A DNA stretch of 64,000 nucleotides from Hyaloscypha bicolor E. Lineage: Eukaryota > Ascomycota > Leotiomycetes > Helotiales > Hyaloscyphaceae. The notes beneath the pieces were generated by a model, which saw nothing but the letters and a program-made list of their open reading frames with translations, had not been told where the DNA came from and did no database searches. The stretch is taken from NCBI RefSeq assembly GCF_002865645.1, contig NW_020194518.1:1611463-1675462 (forward strand), read 5' to 3'. The stretch's first letter is position 1; each line of letters begins with the position of its first letter. Both the position numbers and the translations under genes were made by a program. This document shows positions 1 through 11,976 of the stretch, in pieces.

Positions 1-475
1 TGCTCATTGAGTATTGAGTAGAGTATAAGTAGCCCCTCTATGACTAAGCTTAAGTAGAGTAGAGTAGACTACTTAAATAGTTTAACTACTCATCACGTGA
101 TTTATTTTATTTAATATCTCTCTTTATATTATAAATACCACTTAATTCTTCCCTTTATTATCTTTTTTATTACTTAAAATTCCTTTAATATTAGTAAAAA
201 TTAATATAATAATCACGTGTTATTTAATACATATGACTTCTAAATAATAAGTCAAGGAGAAAAGGAATATATAGGGCTTATTTTGACTTTGACTTATACT
301 TAAAAAATAATATAGCCTTTTAAAGTAAGTTTAAAACTAATACTTAAGTTGCGGGATCCCCTTATAAGAATACGTGCTTACACGTGACTTACTACTTAAG
401 TTACTTAAGTATATACTCAATGAGTATTGAGGAGAGTATGAGTAGTACCCACTACTCTACTCTACTCTACTCATT
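1..475. repeat. AT-rich repeat element with direct and inverted GAGTA-type ends
   Basis: The stretch is AT-rich with many TTAA/TTAT words. A 30-bp block near 3-32 (CTCATTGAGTATTGAGTAGA...) recurs as an imperfect direct repeat near 417-446. AGTAGAGTAGAGTAGACTAC at about 50-68 reappears inverted as a CTACTCTACTCTACTC run near 451-471. No coding frame is visible. It looks like a RIP-mutated dispersed element or its edge; the left end may lie outside the window. Confidence 0.45.
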
Positions 476-1930
476 TGACACACTGGTAGTACTGAAATAA
501 GAATAATTAGCCAATTTCGTAACACAGCTGACGAAGTTTTGCCCCGCCAGACAGGAGTCTTCATAGCATCTGGGCTTTGCTCATTGCTTTGACTCTCACT
601 TGTGCTCGTGCTTAGACCGATCACCCATAGGTCGGCATTGGATGCATCCCAATATCGGGACCAGCAGGGAAGCTTCTGCCCAGCTCGGGCGGCACGTCCG
701 CAATTAGTCCTCGCCAGTGTGCCCCGTGAGTGTCGTTCTGTTGAGACGGTAAGTCTCCACAGAAATAGCACGGCAATCCTTTCCCCAACTGTCCATTCTA
801 GTAAACAATTCTGCTTGAGCCGTCTCGTCGTCTGCGACCTTAGTATGAAAGTTAACCGGGACCAAAATATTGTTCACCCGGTCAAGCTCAAATCCAGACA
901 CATGAATTCAAGTGATGATCTTGGATGAGCATTTTATTGATTTTAGTTGAAAATACAGAGATTGCCAGCCTCACAGTTCGATTTATCAGTGGAATTGTGA
1001 AAAAGGAAGCGTCAAATTAGGGCTGGAAAAACTGGTTACGTGACTTGCTAGTGAGGCTCAAGCTCCCCCTTATTTATTCAAGCCTCTAGATTTCGCGGAG
1101 ATCTGGTTAATATAGTACCACACTTGGGAGCAGTGTTTTGAGCTTTTTCCGGTCACAATTTCACAAAAGTGGTCCACCGACCCCACCATTGTGGAAGAAT
1201 AGCTGAAAAAGAGTTATAAATTGTATTTCGGAAGATGCCAAAATTGATGATGGCAGCTTTCTAGAGAACGATGAACGATAAGATCTAAGAGAAGAGTCGC
1301 AGTCGCACGTTGGTGTTGATAACGATACATGTGACTCTTCATGTGACTCTTCATACTCTGCTCAATCCTGGGTTAACGCCCTATGACTAGCAAAGTTAGT
1401 ATCAGAAGTAAATGTGGTGGGAAAGAAGGAATGTTAAAGATTGGGAACTTACATGGATCTCCGGGCTGTGGATGTAATGGAGTGGGAGGAGGCTTGGGTG
1501 GACTTTGTGGCATATCGAAGAAAGTTCCTGGGCTACTAGAGGTTGAGCTGAAGTCCAAGGGTGATTTTCAGAGCAGCGAGATCGACGATAGGTCAGATAT
1601 TGGGCTGTACGAAGACGAAAGATGTGTATAGAGACACCCACAGCGTCGTGTGTAGCTGCCTTGCATAAATCGGAAGAGGACCAAGAGGCACAGTGCACCA
1701 GAAGCGTCTTTGATGATATGTGCAACTAGAATTTTGCAGAAATATAGGAGATTGAATGGTAACAAAGAAGGGAGACTCATCAGATATACTTTACGTCTGG
1801 CTTTGCCACACTCAGTGTGCACGCACATGCTGGGCACGCACACGCATGATGCGTGCATTGATATCACAGCCAGCAACCAGTTAGGACAGAAGAGAGGAAT
1901 GAAGAAGCAAATGGCGAGGTCGATGGGAAA
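476..1930. other. Intergenic stretch, no supported gene
   Basis: Base composition is close to that of genic DNA, but every reading frame is short. A 65-codon frame on the minus strand (704-901) has a protein-like composition, but it lacks an ATG in context, ends in a stop and matches nothing I recognise. It could be an exon of a gene I cannot assemble or a relic. Confidence 0.35.
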
Positions 1931-1934
1931 TGGG

Positions 1935-2086
1935 CGGGGAATGGATGGGAACTGGGTGGTGAATGGGTGGTGAATGGGTGGTGAAAAATGTATGGAACGA
2001 TGGTTAAATCATAGGCAATGGGTGGTGAACGGGTGGTTAATGGGTGGTGGATGGGTGGTAAATGGGCGGTGAATGGGTGGTAAACG
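1935..2086. repeat. Minisatellite, unit about AATGGGTGGTG
   Basis: About 150 bp are built from variants of an 11-bp G-rich unit (GAATGGGTGGT, AACGGGTGGT, AATGGGCGGT). The array runs directly into the left target-site copy of the transposon that begins at 2087. Confidence 0.8.
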
Positions 2087-2665
2087 GGGAATGTGTAAAA
2101 CGACACCCTCCCGGGTGTCGATTGGGGCGGGGGTGTTCATGACTTGTAATTGGCTATCTAAGCTCCCTATAAATCTTAAGTTAGATTTTTTGATATAAGT
2201 ATAAGCTAATATATTATAACCCTTGTATTATAATCACGTGCTCTCTAGCGTATAATAAAAAGATTCCTTAAAATAGAATTTTAATTTAAGGAAGATTATA
2301 TACTAATTAGTTGAGTTCTAGCTTTTAAGCCTTATAAGGCCCTATAAATTAGGGACTTATTTGTTAAATTTTTAGGCTTTCTTAAGCTTACTTTTAGACT
2401 AAAAAATATATAACTTTTAACTTCTTTAATATAAAGAGCTATTACTAATCAAAAGTTTATAAAAAGTTTAAATTTGAATAGCCCTTAATTAGTGCTATAA
2501 GTAAATGAAACAAGCATTAAATTATATTAATTACCTATTAAATTAAATTAAATTAAAGAAAAAGCCAGAGTTTTGGTGTTCCTGTCCGAGCGCCTCTACT
2601 TTGGGTTAGTGATAGTAATCGACACCCCAATCGACACCCGGGGGGTCGTCGTTTTACACATTCCC
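2087..2665. mobile_element. Non-autonomous TIR transposon (MITE-like), complete, 8-bp target duplication
   Basis: Terminal inverted repeats of about 41 bp start with a perfect 18-bp match, GGGAATGTGTAAAACGAC: left arm 2087-2127, right arm 2625-2665. Exactly outside both ends lies the same 8-bp word GGTAAACG (2079-2086 and 2666-2673), a good target-site duplication. An 8-bp duplication is typical of hAT elements. The 500-bp interior is AT-rich and has no transposase frame, so the element is non-autonomous or a RIP-worn internal-deletion derivative. The superfamily assignment is inferred from duplication length only. Confidence 0.8.
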
Positions 2666-2870
2666 GGTAAACGAGTGGTTAGGTTAGTATTTAGTCAAAT
2701 AGGATTAAGAAACTGTCCTAACCGCGTGGCTGAAAGGGAGTCAGCTGATCAGGCTTTCTTGTTGCAAATGCATGCACGATTGCAAATCTTCCCTGCTTCC
2801 ACAACCTCTCCCATTCCAAATAACCTCTATCAGAGATCGATTGCTTCGCATTCGGCACAAGTCAATCCTT

Positions 2871-5800
2871 ATGGCAACTGGCTCGTCGACTGGCTCTTCA
2901 ACCCTCAACGGCCACGGCCTCATCGTCGTTCCCTGCTGCGCCAATCCGGCTTGGGTTGCGGATCATGGGAGCCCAACCGTTGAGTACGAGTTGCTCTTCT
3001 GTCTCGTTCAATAGAAAGCTGATCTTTGTTGTATAAAGCATTGTAGCTATCCATGGCCTCAATGGAAAACGGTGGTCAACATGGACTTACAAGGCGAAGG
3101 GCAAGACAGACGTCATGTGGCTGCAGGATCTCCTTCCACACAAACTCCCTCAAGCTCGAGTGATGACCTTTGGGTACAACGCCGACATGATCAACAACTA
3201 TGCTACATCGAATATTAGAGATCATGCTCGAAAGCTTCTGTCACTGCTGCGAAATAAAAGGGATGAAGGAGACGTAAGCTTCACTTGGATTGAGCCTTGT
3301 CCAATTGTGCCTCAGACTTATTGAAAACAGCAGGCTAGTCGTCCTATAATATTCGTTTGCCACAGTCTAGGTGGCATCGTTGCCAAGCAGGTATGGTTTG
3401 ATCTTTGTTATAGTACAGTAGAGTTCCATCGCGACTGTATTTTGCTACATATCATCCGCTTTTCTGATGCTACATCAGGCTCTACGCATCGCTACAAACG
3501 AGACACCTTATAACTCTATCGCGAATTCTACTCGCGGAATTGTGAGTCCTGCCCTGGCAGCCTGCCACCGTTATAAGAGCCGTATTAAAATTCCGTAGGT
3601 TTTTATGGGAACACCACACCGGGGCTCAGACCTTGCCTTCTGGGGAAACATCCTCGCAGGCATATCGAAAGCCGCCTTTTTGCACCCCACCCCGAACATC
3701 AAGGTCCTGAAGAATAATTCAGCAACTTTGATGGATGTGTCGGAGGACTTCAGATCAATTGTGGGGAACTACTCTATCGTCAGCTTCTATGAGGATGCAA
3801 AAATCAAGGGCGTTGGCAAAGAGGCATGTACTTGACCCTTTTTTTTATTGCTTTATTAGTCTGTTGACAACTAGGGCAACAGGTTGTTGGAAAGCACTCT
3901 GCCGTGATGGAAATCACTGGTGAAGAAGCGGTTCCTCTGGCAGGAAATCACATGGAAATTTGTACATTTTCAGGGGTCGGTGATGAGAGATTTGAAGAGG
4001 TTTGGAAAGCCATCAAGCGAGTTATTGAGTCTAAGCCAGCTCGTACGTATTTGGAATGGAGAGTCAACATTGCTGACTTTGTTTTTAGAAAATACTGATG
4101 CGAAACGTGCTTTGGTGCAACGACTGACACAACTCGCACAATTTGACCATCTACGGTTCCTGGAAGAGATGCCCTCGCCGCTTGAAGGGACTTGCAGCTG
4201 GATACTTGACCACCCAGCTTACCGTTCGTGGTTGGAATGCTCAGGAATCTCGATACTCCACATGCTAGGGAAACCTGGTTGTGGAAAGTCCATGATCTCG
4301 AAGTACCTACTGGCAGATTCCAAATCTCGACTTGACTGGATTTCGACCGGCTATTTCAGTTTCAGCGCTACCGAAGGACGACAAAATCTGATACAAGTGT
4401 ACGCATCATTTCTCTTGCAGATCCTCGCCTTTGCGACGTCGATGTATCCTCGTATTATTGAGGCCTGCAGCGCCAACCCAAAGGGGGAATGGAACGAGAA
4501 AGATCTGGAAACTCTGTTAGAGGAAGCTCTGGCCATCTTCCCCCGCCGACGCGTCATACTTGTCCTGGATGCTCTTGATGAATGCCATGCTTTCGGTTCA
4601 GAAGTCTTGTGTGCAATTACGAAGGTCTGCCGCAAAGCACCGTGGTGTAAGGTCTTGGTGACAAGCCGGCCAAAAGAGGGCATGCCACGGGAGGAGGATG
4701 TGACGGAGCTTAATCTCGATAAAGAACCTGGATTGGAGGCCGACATAAAGTTGTTTATCGCGGATAGAGTAAACCTCTTGATGAAAGCTCGACCATTCTT
4801 TGCGCCTCTGAAATCTGAGATCGCCAAGCGACTCAACGAGAGAGCAGATGGGATGTTTCTACTAGTGGAGCACATCCATAGAAGCCTTTTGAACTTAAAA
4901 GGCACGTCCAGAAACAGTATTCGACAGGTACTCCGCTCACTACCTAGAACCCTCGCAGATGCATATTCTCAAACGTTTGACCGAGTCCAGCCGGAGGATA
5001 TCGAGTTTGGAAGCAACGTTTTAATTTGCCTGCTGTACGCTGCAAGGCCCATGACTGTCTCAGAGTTGGCCATAGCAATTGCAATTACAGAACAGACCCC
5101 GAATTTCACGGAAATGGCAGATGATGTGGCTCTTTCAGTCCTATACGACATCAACACCAGAATTGGACCTATCGTCACTGTCAGCAATGATTATGTTTCA
5201 CTTATTCACGCCTCAATGAAAGATTTTCTGCTTTCCACGGTCAATAGCGACCTAGCGGATACTGCAAATTCTGAAGGAGCTAGTTCACGAAATTTAAGGC
5301 CCGATCCACGGAAATGGTACATAATCGGCAGGGACGAAGCCAACAACGATCTGCTCTCTCGTTGCATGAAATATCTCTCTTTATATTTCCTCGAGTCGAA
5401 AGGGAGGTTGGATCGTTTACCCAGGGCTCTTTCACCGGCATCCCAGCAAGTAAACAACGAAGAGAATTTCGAGCCAAACTCGAAGGAATGTGAAGGATTT
5501 CTCTCATATGTCGTCGAAAATCTTCCAGACCATGCCAGGAAATTATCTAAGACGTCGAGAAGGGAACGGCGACGTGTGAGGGAGTTCTTTGAGTCATCCC
5601 GGTTCTGGCAGTGGGCCTCACTTTTTTGGGAAGAAAAAGATCCGTCAAGGAGCCCTTCAGACCTTGGTCCCTTGGCTATGGCTTGCCTCTTAGGTTTAAA
5701 ACTGACAGTGGAGGATCTAGTAGCCCCAGGAAACAGAAACAGCCTCAGATTCGACTCGGATCGGTCAATTCGCGATATATATAAAGTTTTGGCGGCAGCG

Positions 5801-7798
5801 ATTGAGGGCGGGTCCACGGAAATTCTTTCCCTTTTGATTAATAGTGGTGCATCAATCGATGGCTTCATTAAACTGGGCGAAAAGAGAACGCTTCTCTCGG
5901 TCGCAGTATGGTATGGGAGGACTGAAATGATTGCCCTTCTTCTGGATAAATCAAATTATCTCAGTCTTAGTGACGAGGAAACGAACGGCTCCACCCCCAT
6001 TGATATTGCTGTCGAGGCTGGTCGACAGTCCACAGTCCGTTGGCTTCACGATAATGGAGCCCCACTCAACTTGGGGAACCATCCTTGGCAGAGACGATAT
6101 TTGTCTGCTCTACATGTCGCTGTTCGGTCTCACCGATCTGGAATGATCCCTATGTTACTGAAGCTTGGCGCTGATGCTAGGGAGCCTACACGGGACGGAG
6201 ATTTTGCGTTCCACATGGCGGCTCAACTCGGAGATCTGGCCGCCTTAGAAATATTGAAACCACATGATGTCGACGCGAGGGATGCAAATGAAAATACAGC
6301 GCTCCTGAGGGCTGTTGAAGCTCTACAGAAAGAAATGGTACTGTACCTGTTAAAAGAGGGGGCCGATGTGAATGCTCGAAACAATCGAGGATCTCTTGGA
6401 ACCGCGGCCTATTTAGCTCTCAGTAAGCGAACAAAGGACGACCACCAGAAAGCCAGAGAAGTGGTAGAGCTTCTTCTTTGCCATGGCTTCGACATGCAGT
6501 CCGAAGAGGTGGGGGTTATCCTGTATGCCGTGGTCGAGTCCGATAACATCTTTGCGTTTTCTTTCCTTCAAGTTTGGCCTGGGTCATTTTCTTCGAGGGT
6601 CCGCCTGGATTCGGCCGGTGTGTGGATGCTTGCTTCTAACATCCGCGCGATTGATATTTGCCATTCTCTGCTCCAGACTAATGCTGTCGATGTTAACACT
6701 TGCGATGCTGACGGGACCACCGCGCTGGCAGCCGCTGTCAAACGAGGAGACATTGCTTTCTGTCAAAAGCTCATCTCAAACTGCCACGCGAAGACTACCG
6801 TCCGGGACAAGGAAGGCAGAACACCACTTCATGCAACCACTCAACTTTGGCCCAGGGAAGTGGGATTAGAAATTGCAAGCCTCATCTTAGATCATGATGA
6901 TAGCCAGCTTTCGAATTTCATGAGAGACAATCGTGGCTTGACTGCGCTGCATTTAGCAGTTTATTGTGGGAACGTTGAAATGGCCAAATTCCTGCTCGAA
7001 CGAGGCGCCGCGGTGGATGCGTTGGATACCACTGGCCGTACCTCATTATATTGTTGCAACTTTCGAAATTCTGTCTTAGTTACACTCCTCCTTGAAGCGG
7101 GTGCTGACCCAACCGTCCGAGCCCACAGCGGCAAAAGTGCTGCTATCAGAATAGCAGACTCCGGCGAAGAGGAAGCCATGGAAATCTTATTCCGGCGAGG
7201 GTTCAGCTTTAGCGAGAGCGATGTTCTTGAAGCGACGAAAGTTGGAAAACAAGAAGTCCGCATCAGCTGCTTGCTCTGGTATATTTACCTCAATGGGAAC
7301 ATTGAACTCGTGCAAAATATGTCGAAGAATGGAATGATGAGTAGCAATGATAAAGAGATGGGGTTAAAGTGGGCTTTAGAAAAAAGAAAGCGCCCCGTCC
7401 TAGATCTCCTGGCACCAATGCTCGAGAAGAATCAAGTCAAAGAATTTGTAGGACAAGAGCTTGTAACCTGGCTTTTGTTTCCAGACAGCGAGAAGAGAAC
7501 ACAATCGATTCTCTTCATTCTACTATCCGACTACGTGGACCTCAACAAAGCTTATTCACCTCCTTCGGAACGGGATTGTCGCGCTGTGCACCGGAGGATC
7601 ACGGTGAATCCTTTGATGAAGGCCATTGAAAGAGGAGAGCACATCTTTGTGAGAGCAATGCTTGAAAATCAAGCTAGCTTGTCCATATCTAGTCGATTCC
7701 TTGACAGCGCCCTCCGTCTAGCCAGAAAAGAAAGGCATGAAGAAGTTGCAAACATACTGGCAGGTCACATAGAAGCTTTGGCTTCTCAACGAGAATGA
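2871..7798 (+). CDS. NLR-type protein: serine esterase-like (DUF676) domain, NACHT NTPase, ankyrin repeats
   Basis: The model joins seven exons: 2871-2983, 3039-3273, 3334-3390, 3479-3541, 3599-3823, 3883-4042 and 4089-7798, giving 1520 aa. Residues about 35-280 form an alpha/beta-hydrolase domain opening with DIVAIHGLNG, with the nucleophile in CHSLGG (Ser127), GTPHRGS at 160-166 and a late His in AGNHMEI. The P-loop GKPGCGKS is at 345-352 and Walker B VILVLDALDE near 440-449. A winged-helix-like stretch follows, then many degenerate ankyrin repeats from about 640 to 1150. Domain order matches fungal STAND/NLR proteins, some of which act in heterokaryon incompatibility or defence; the ligand is unknown. 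Splices are phase-consistent. The fifth intron needs a GC donor (GCATGT at 3824); an alternative GT donor at 3828 with acceptor at 3874 changes a few residues. The start was chosen as the ATG giving the usual short leader. No stop or frameshift was seen in the model. Confidence 0.85.
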
Positions 7799-8668
7799 AC
7801 TTGGTCCGCTGGAGCCGGATCTCATGCCACACATCTCGAAGTTTCCTTCCTCTTTAGCAAATGGGGTATTTATTTGTTGTCGGAATGGGGGAGAAGTCAA
7901 ACTGAATTAGGGTTGCAATAGAAAAGCGAGCCTAACAATACCCGCCGGGACCACCCATCAGTCGTTCTGACCCTGATGCATTTGTGCCGAAGAAAGCTGA
8001 TCAACATCTGTACTGCTCGTTCCGCAAGGCCGGTCGAACGAGAGTTGACTAATCGAGCCAAATTCGTGGTGGCCATTATGACGCTTGAAAAACCCAGAGG
8101 CTCTGTTTCCAGCAAAATGGCCACCGTTATCTGAGTATCCCCATTTGAGCGATCCCAACATTGGGACTCAAGAACAGGACGAAGCTCATTGTCTCGTCTT
8201 GGTTGTGGTCTCAATATGCCTTCGCCCACACGAACCGAGTAAGGTAGTCAGCAACGATCCTTCCCGTTCTCCCACATGATAGCATGTGCTTTGCTGTCGT
8301 GTGACTGATTCAGAATAATCCAGCGCCTCTCAATATCTCGATTCCGGAGTGGCGATGTCCCACATAAATAGCCATTGACCACTTATGTGGAATCAAAAGT
8401 AAATACTTATAGAGTAAAGCATTTTCCGAGAGCGCAAACGGCAAACGAAAGCAAATCCACATCTGCCTCACGGTGGACCATTAAAGCCGGCGCTGAATTT
8501 TCCAACGTGGGTCGTTAGAGGGGAGTTGAATTTCAAAAGTTCTAGAACCTCGGGGGTAATTGGGGAGAGTAGACTCGAATGTGCGATAGATTCATGGAAT
8601 ATTCCGAAGGAAGGCAGCTGAAGTGGTTCCGTACACCTTCAATTGTGGTATCGAAAATTCAGAGAAAC

Positions 8669-8699
<31 letters not shown>

Positions 8700-10295
8700 G
8701 GCTACCATGAAGCTGCAAAGCGTGATCGAAACCACGGTATGAATTGTGGAGAGGTGGAGTGACTACCGTACCTATTTGTTCTAGTCCAACCACGGATAAT
8801 CTCCTATTCGCCGAAGGGCATATGCCGTTGCGAATATTCTAGTCTATTTCGCGAATAATAGAAGGTTGAATGAATTAAGGCCATTCACGAATAGTGTATA
8901 CTAGTCATGGAGAACTTATTATTCCCGGTCGGCATATGCTAGTCAGGAACCCCACTTACTATACTAGCAAGGTATATAAGTCTATTCTTCGTTGGCACGT
9001 GCCCAAAAGGTGGTATATAAAAGTATTATTTTGATCTAGCTACTTATCCATACTATAAAAATAATAAAAGATAGAAGAATTAAGCTTGTAATTAACGTGA
9101 GAGATGCGAAGTCTTAGGAGAGCTTTACCGCTGCTTCATGGTTTGCGTACTAAGTAGACTAATTGCTAAGTGGGCAAGTGACTAGTGTGAGGTTATTCCC
9201 GGGTGGCGTACGCCCACCACGCCTTTTGCGGATAGCCTCACATTAGCGTATAACTCCGCGACTTCACAGGTTACTTCGTACCCGGGGTAACAGTTCCAAG
9301 ACACAGAAGATCTACTTTACCTCAAGAGGTAGTATTTTCAGCAAATTCCAAGAGTTCTGTTGGCTAGATCCCCCCTGTTAGCGCAGAATCTTCCGGAAAA
9401 TGTTTTGGAACTGTCACGCCGAGGGGGAAGTATATTCGTGAATGGCACCTGCCAGTCGCGAAGGTACGCCATTCGTAGGAGGACTGGAACATACTAATCA
9501 CCCAGTCACGTGTCATCGAGCTTTTGTGCTAGCTGTTGCAATGTTTTGGAGGTTGACGACTTGATTTTTCAGCTTACGCGGGGTAAGCACTCTATATATA
9601 CATCCGGTATATCAACTACAGTGTACCAGCGTACACTCAGTTCCAACACTAGCTGTGAGCGCGTACATCTTGAGGAAATAATAAGGGTTCATGTGTCTTT
9701 CGGAAGAAGATACTGTAGTAACAATCCAAACCCTGAACCATGCTTATCTTTTCCTAAACAACAACCTTGAGCGCGTTCCCAACATCGTCAAGGGTTCGAG
9801 CAAGCGAAACGGAGATGAAAGAACAGAACGGTTTAGCGAAGCGACCCCCCTTATTTTTGCAATACCGGGCGGCTAAACTCCAACACGCTGCTTCTTCGGC
9901 CGAAAAGGCAAGCCACTCAATCCCACACGGGCTTCACAACCAATGATGTGGATATGATGGAAGTATTGGCAACTGCGAGGTGATCCCTGTTTATAGGTGA
10001 TGCGCCTGTCAATAATTCAGTCACCCATCAGACCCGCGGGCTGAGGGAAGCGATTGATTGAAATCGATCGTTCTTACATTCACGAGCACAATATGTTGGT
10101 GAAAGCAGGTCAAGATATGAAACCTTTGAGTTTTGAATTTCCTTCTCGTGGTAGCAGCCGTAGCTTCACTACACCAACTACAATACACCCATTACACCCC
10201 CGGAACCCATCAATCCACCCCCTGCACCCCTCCTTCACTCTACTCTTCTACACCCTTCCCCCCAAGACTCTAAATCTCGCGGAGATCTTCAAAAT
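7799..10295. other. 2.5-kb intergenic stretch with poly-T and repeat debris
   Basis: No gene can be supported. There is an uninterrupted T tract of about 27 nt at 8672-8699. From about 8760 to 9800 the DNA is AT-rich with scattered TATA-like words and looks like transposon debris. A frame on the minus strand at 7897-8229 looks vaguely protein-like but has no recognisable motif. Confidence 0.5.
9401..9784. repeat. Possible solo LTR of a Copia-type retrotransposon
   Basis: The stretch starts TGTTTTGGAAC and ends GTTCCCAACA, which are inverted versions of each other in the TG...CA style of Copia LTRs, and a TATA-like CTATATATAC lies at about 9591. An inverted copy of the left end occurs just outside at 9286-9303. 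I find no 5-bp target duplication, so this stays tentative. Confidence 0.3.
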
Positions 10296-11976
10296 CTAAG
10301 CAAAGCTCTTCTCCTCCTCGTGCTGCGGGATCACCTCGTGGCTCTTCTCCGTCATGCCCATGTCGGCCGCAAAGGTGGAGTGCGGCACCCACTTGCTGGA
10401 GTGGCGCGGCGTCGTCTCCTCGAACATGCGGTCGACCTGTTCCAGGGACAGGCCCTTGGTCTCGGGGATCAGGAAGTAGGAGTACACGAAGCAGACGGCG
10501 CAGAGGGAGCCCCAGATGAAGAAGACCTTGGGGCCGAGGTTGCCTTTGTTCTCGCCGACCATGTAGGGGGTGATGACTGCGATGATCTGCAGACGGTTGT
10601 TAGTAAAGCATTAATGCCAAAGGATTAGGAAAGAGACGTACGCAGTTCCACAGCCAGTTAGAAGCGGTCGAGAGACCGACACCGCGGGAGCGAATGGGGA
10701 TCGGGAAGATCTCGCCGATGACGACCCAGGCGCCGGGACCCCAGGTTGAGGCGAAGAAGAAGATGTATATGCAGATGAAGGCGATGAGGGCGCGGGTGGC
10801 GTTCTGGTCGTTGGGGAGAGCGGTGCCGACGGCGCCGACAATGAACTGGCAGATGACCATGCCGAGGGCGCCCCAGACGAGGATGGTGCGGCGGCCGAAG
10901 CGCTCGACGGTCCAGAAGGAGATGGGCGTCGAGCACACGTTGACGATGGTGAAGATCATGGAGATGAGGAAGGGGTTGGAGATCGTGTGCAGGGATTGCA
11001 GGAAGATGGTGGAGTAGTAGAAGATGAAGTTCACGCCAGTCCATTGTTGCATCATTTGCAAGGAGGTGCCGAGGATCGTGCGGCGGAGATTGGAGGAAGG
11101 CTTAGAGAGACCGCCCTTGAAGCAGTTGGCCCAGGATGAGAAGTAGCCGCTCTGGGGGATGACGCTCATCTCGTACTCGTGGTTGGCAATAATCTCAGCA
11201 AGTTCCTGTTGGATGTACTCGGAGTCTTGGGGCTGGCCGCGGACACGAGACAGGACGGCAGCGGCCTTCTCGAGTTGTCCCTTGATGACGAAATATCTTG
11301 GGGATTCTGGGAGGATGAAGAGCCCAGTCGCGAGAATGATGGCCGGGATGAGTTGGATGGAGATCGGGATGCGGTAGGAGCCAGAATCCAGTCTGTTCTG
11401 GGTCGCGTAGTCGACGCACGAGGCAACCATGAGCCCAATGGTGATGGCGAATTGATATCCAGCAACAATGGCACCACGGACCTTGCGGGGAGCGATCTCT
11501 GACATATACAGGATGATGATGGCAGAGACGAAACCAACACCGAAACCGGCGATGATACGGCCAACAGCGAGCAGTGCGATGGTGGAGGAGGCGAGTTGGA
11601 GAGCAACACCAACAGCAAAGACACCACAGCCGGCAATGATGGTTGTGCGACGTCCGAACCAGTCGGAGAGATCACCAGCGATGACGGCGCCAAAGAAGGT
11701 GCCGGCCGAGAGGATAGAGACGATCAGGGAGTTGTTGGACGAAGACAGGACGAAGTAGGCAGATTCGGACGCGGTGGCTCCAGCAGCTGGGTAAGGCAAG
11801 CCTTGGAATTGGTGAATGAAGTACTTCATTCCCAAAACACCACCAACGTAACCGGAATCGTAGCCAAAGAAGAAACCTCCAAAGGCAGCGAAGACACACA
11901 TGAGGTAGGCCTTCATGGTGACGGGCGCCTCAATACGGGCGGTATCCGCCGTGGCGATGATAGCTCCACCAGCCAT
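10296..11976 (-). CDS. MFS sugar porter family transporter (hexose-type)
   Basis: There are two exons, 11976-10642 and 10586-10296, joined over a 55-bp GTACGT...CAG intron (10587-10641) in frame, giving 541 aa. Sugar-porter signatures are present: FFGYDSGYVGGVLG in the first membrane helix, DWFGRRTT in the first cytoplasmic loop, PESPRYFVIKG after helix 6, ERFGRRTI in the second half and PETKGLSLEQVD near the C-terminus. These fit a 12-helix plasma-membrane symporter for hexoses or related sugars. The exact substrate cannot be read from sequence. The start was chosen at the ATG before GGAIIATADTAR because upstream in-frame codons look like leader sequence. The gene is isolated, with about 3 kb of non-coding DNA upstream of it. 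Confidence 0.93.

Noticed and set aside
704..901. Minus-strand 65-codon frame with protein-like composition
   Set aside because: It has no ATG in context, no recognised domain and stops on both sides; kept only as a remark in the gap entry.
1402..2106. Overlapping open frames on both strands around the G-rich repeat
   Set aside because: They are produced by the 11-bp minisatellite and by chance; no motif, no consistent splicing.
7897..8229. Minus-strand frame that might be a retrotransposon fragment
   Set aside because: I could not identify any integrase or reverse-transcriptase motif.
8760..9292. Possible solo LTR from TGACTACC to GGGTAACA
   Set aside because: Ends are only weakly inverted and the 5-bp flanks (TGGAG and GTTCC) do not match.
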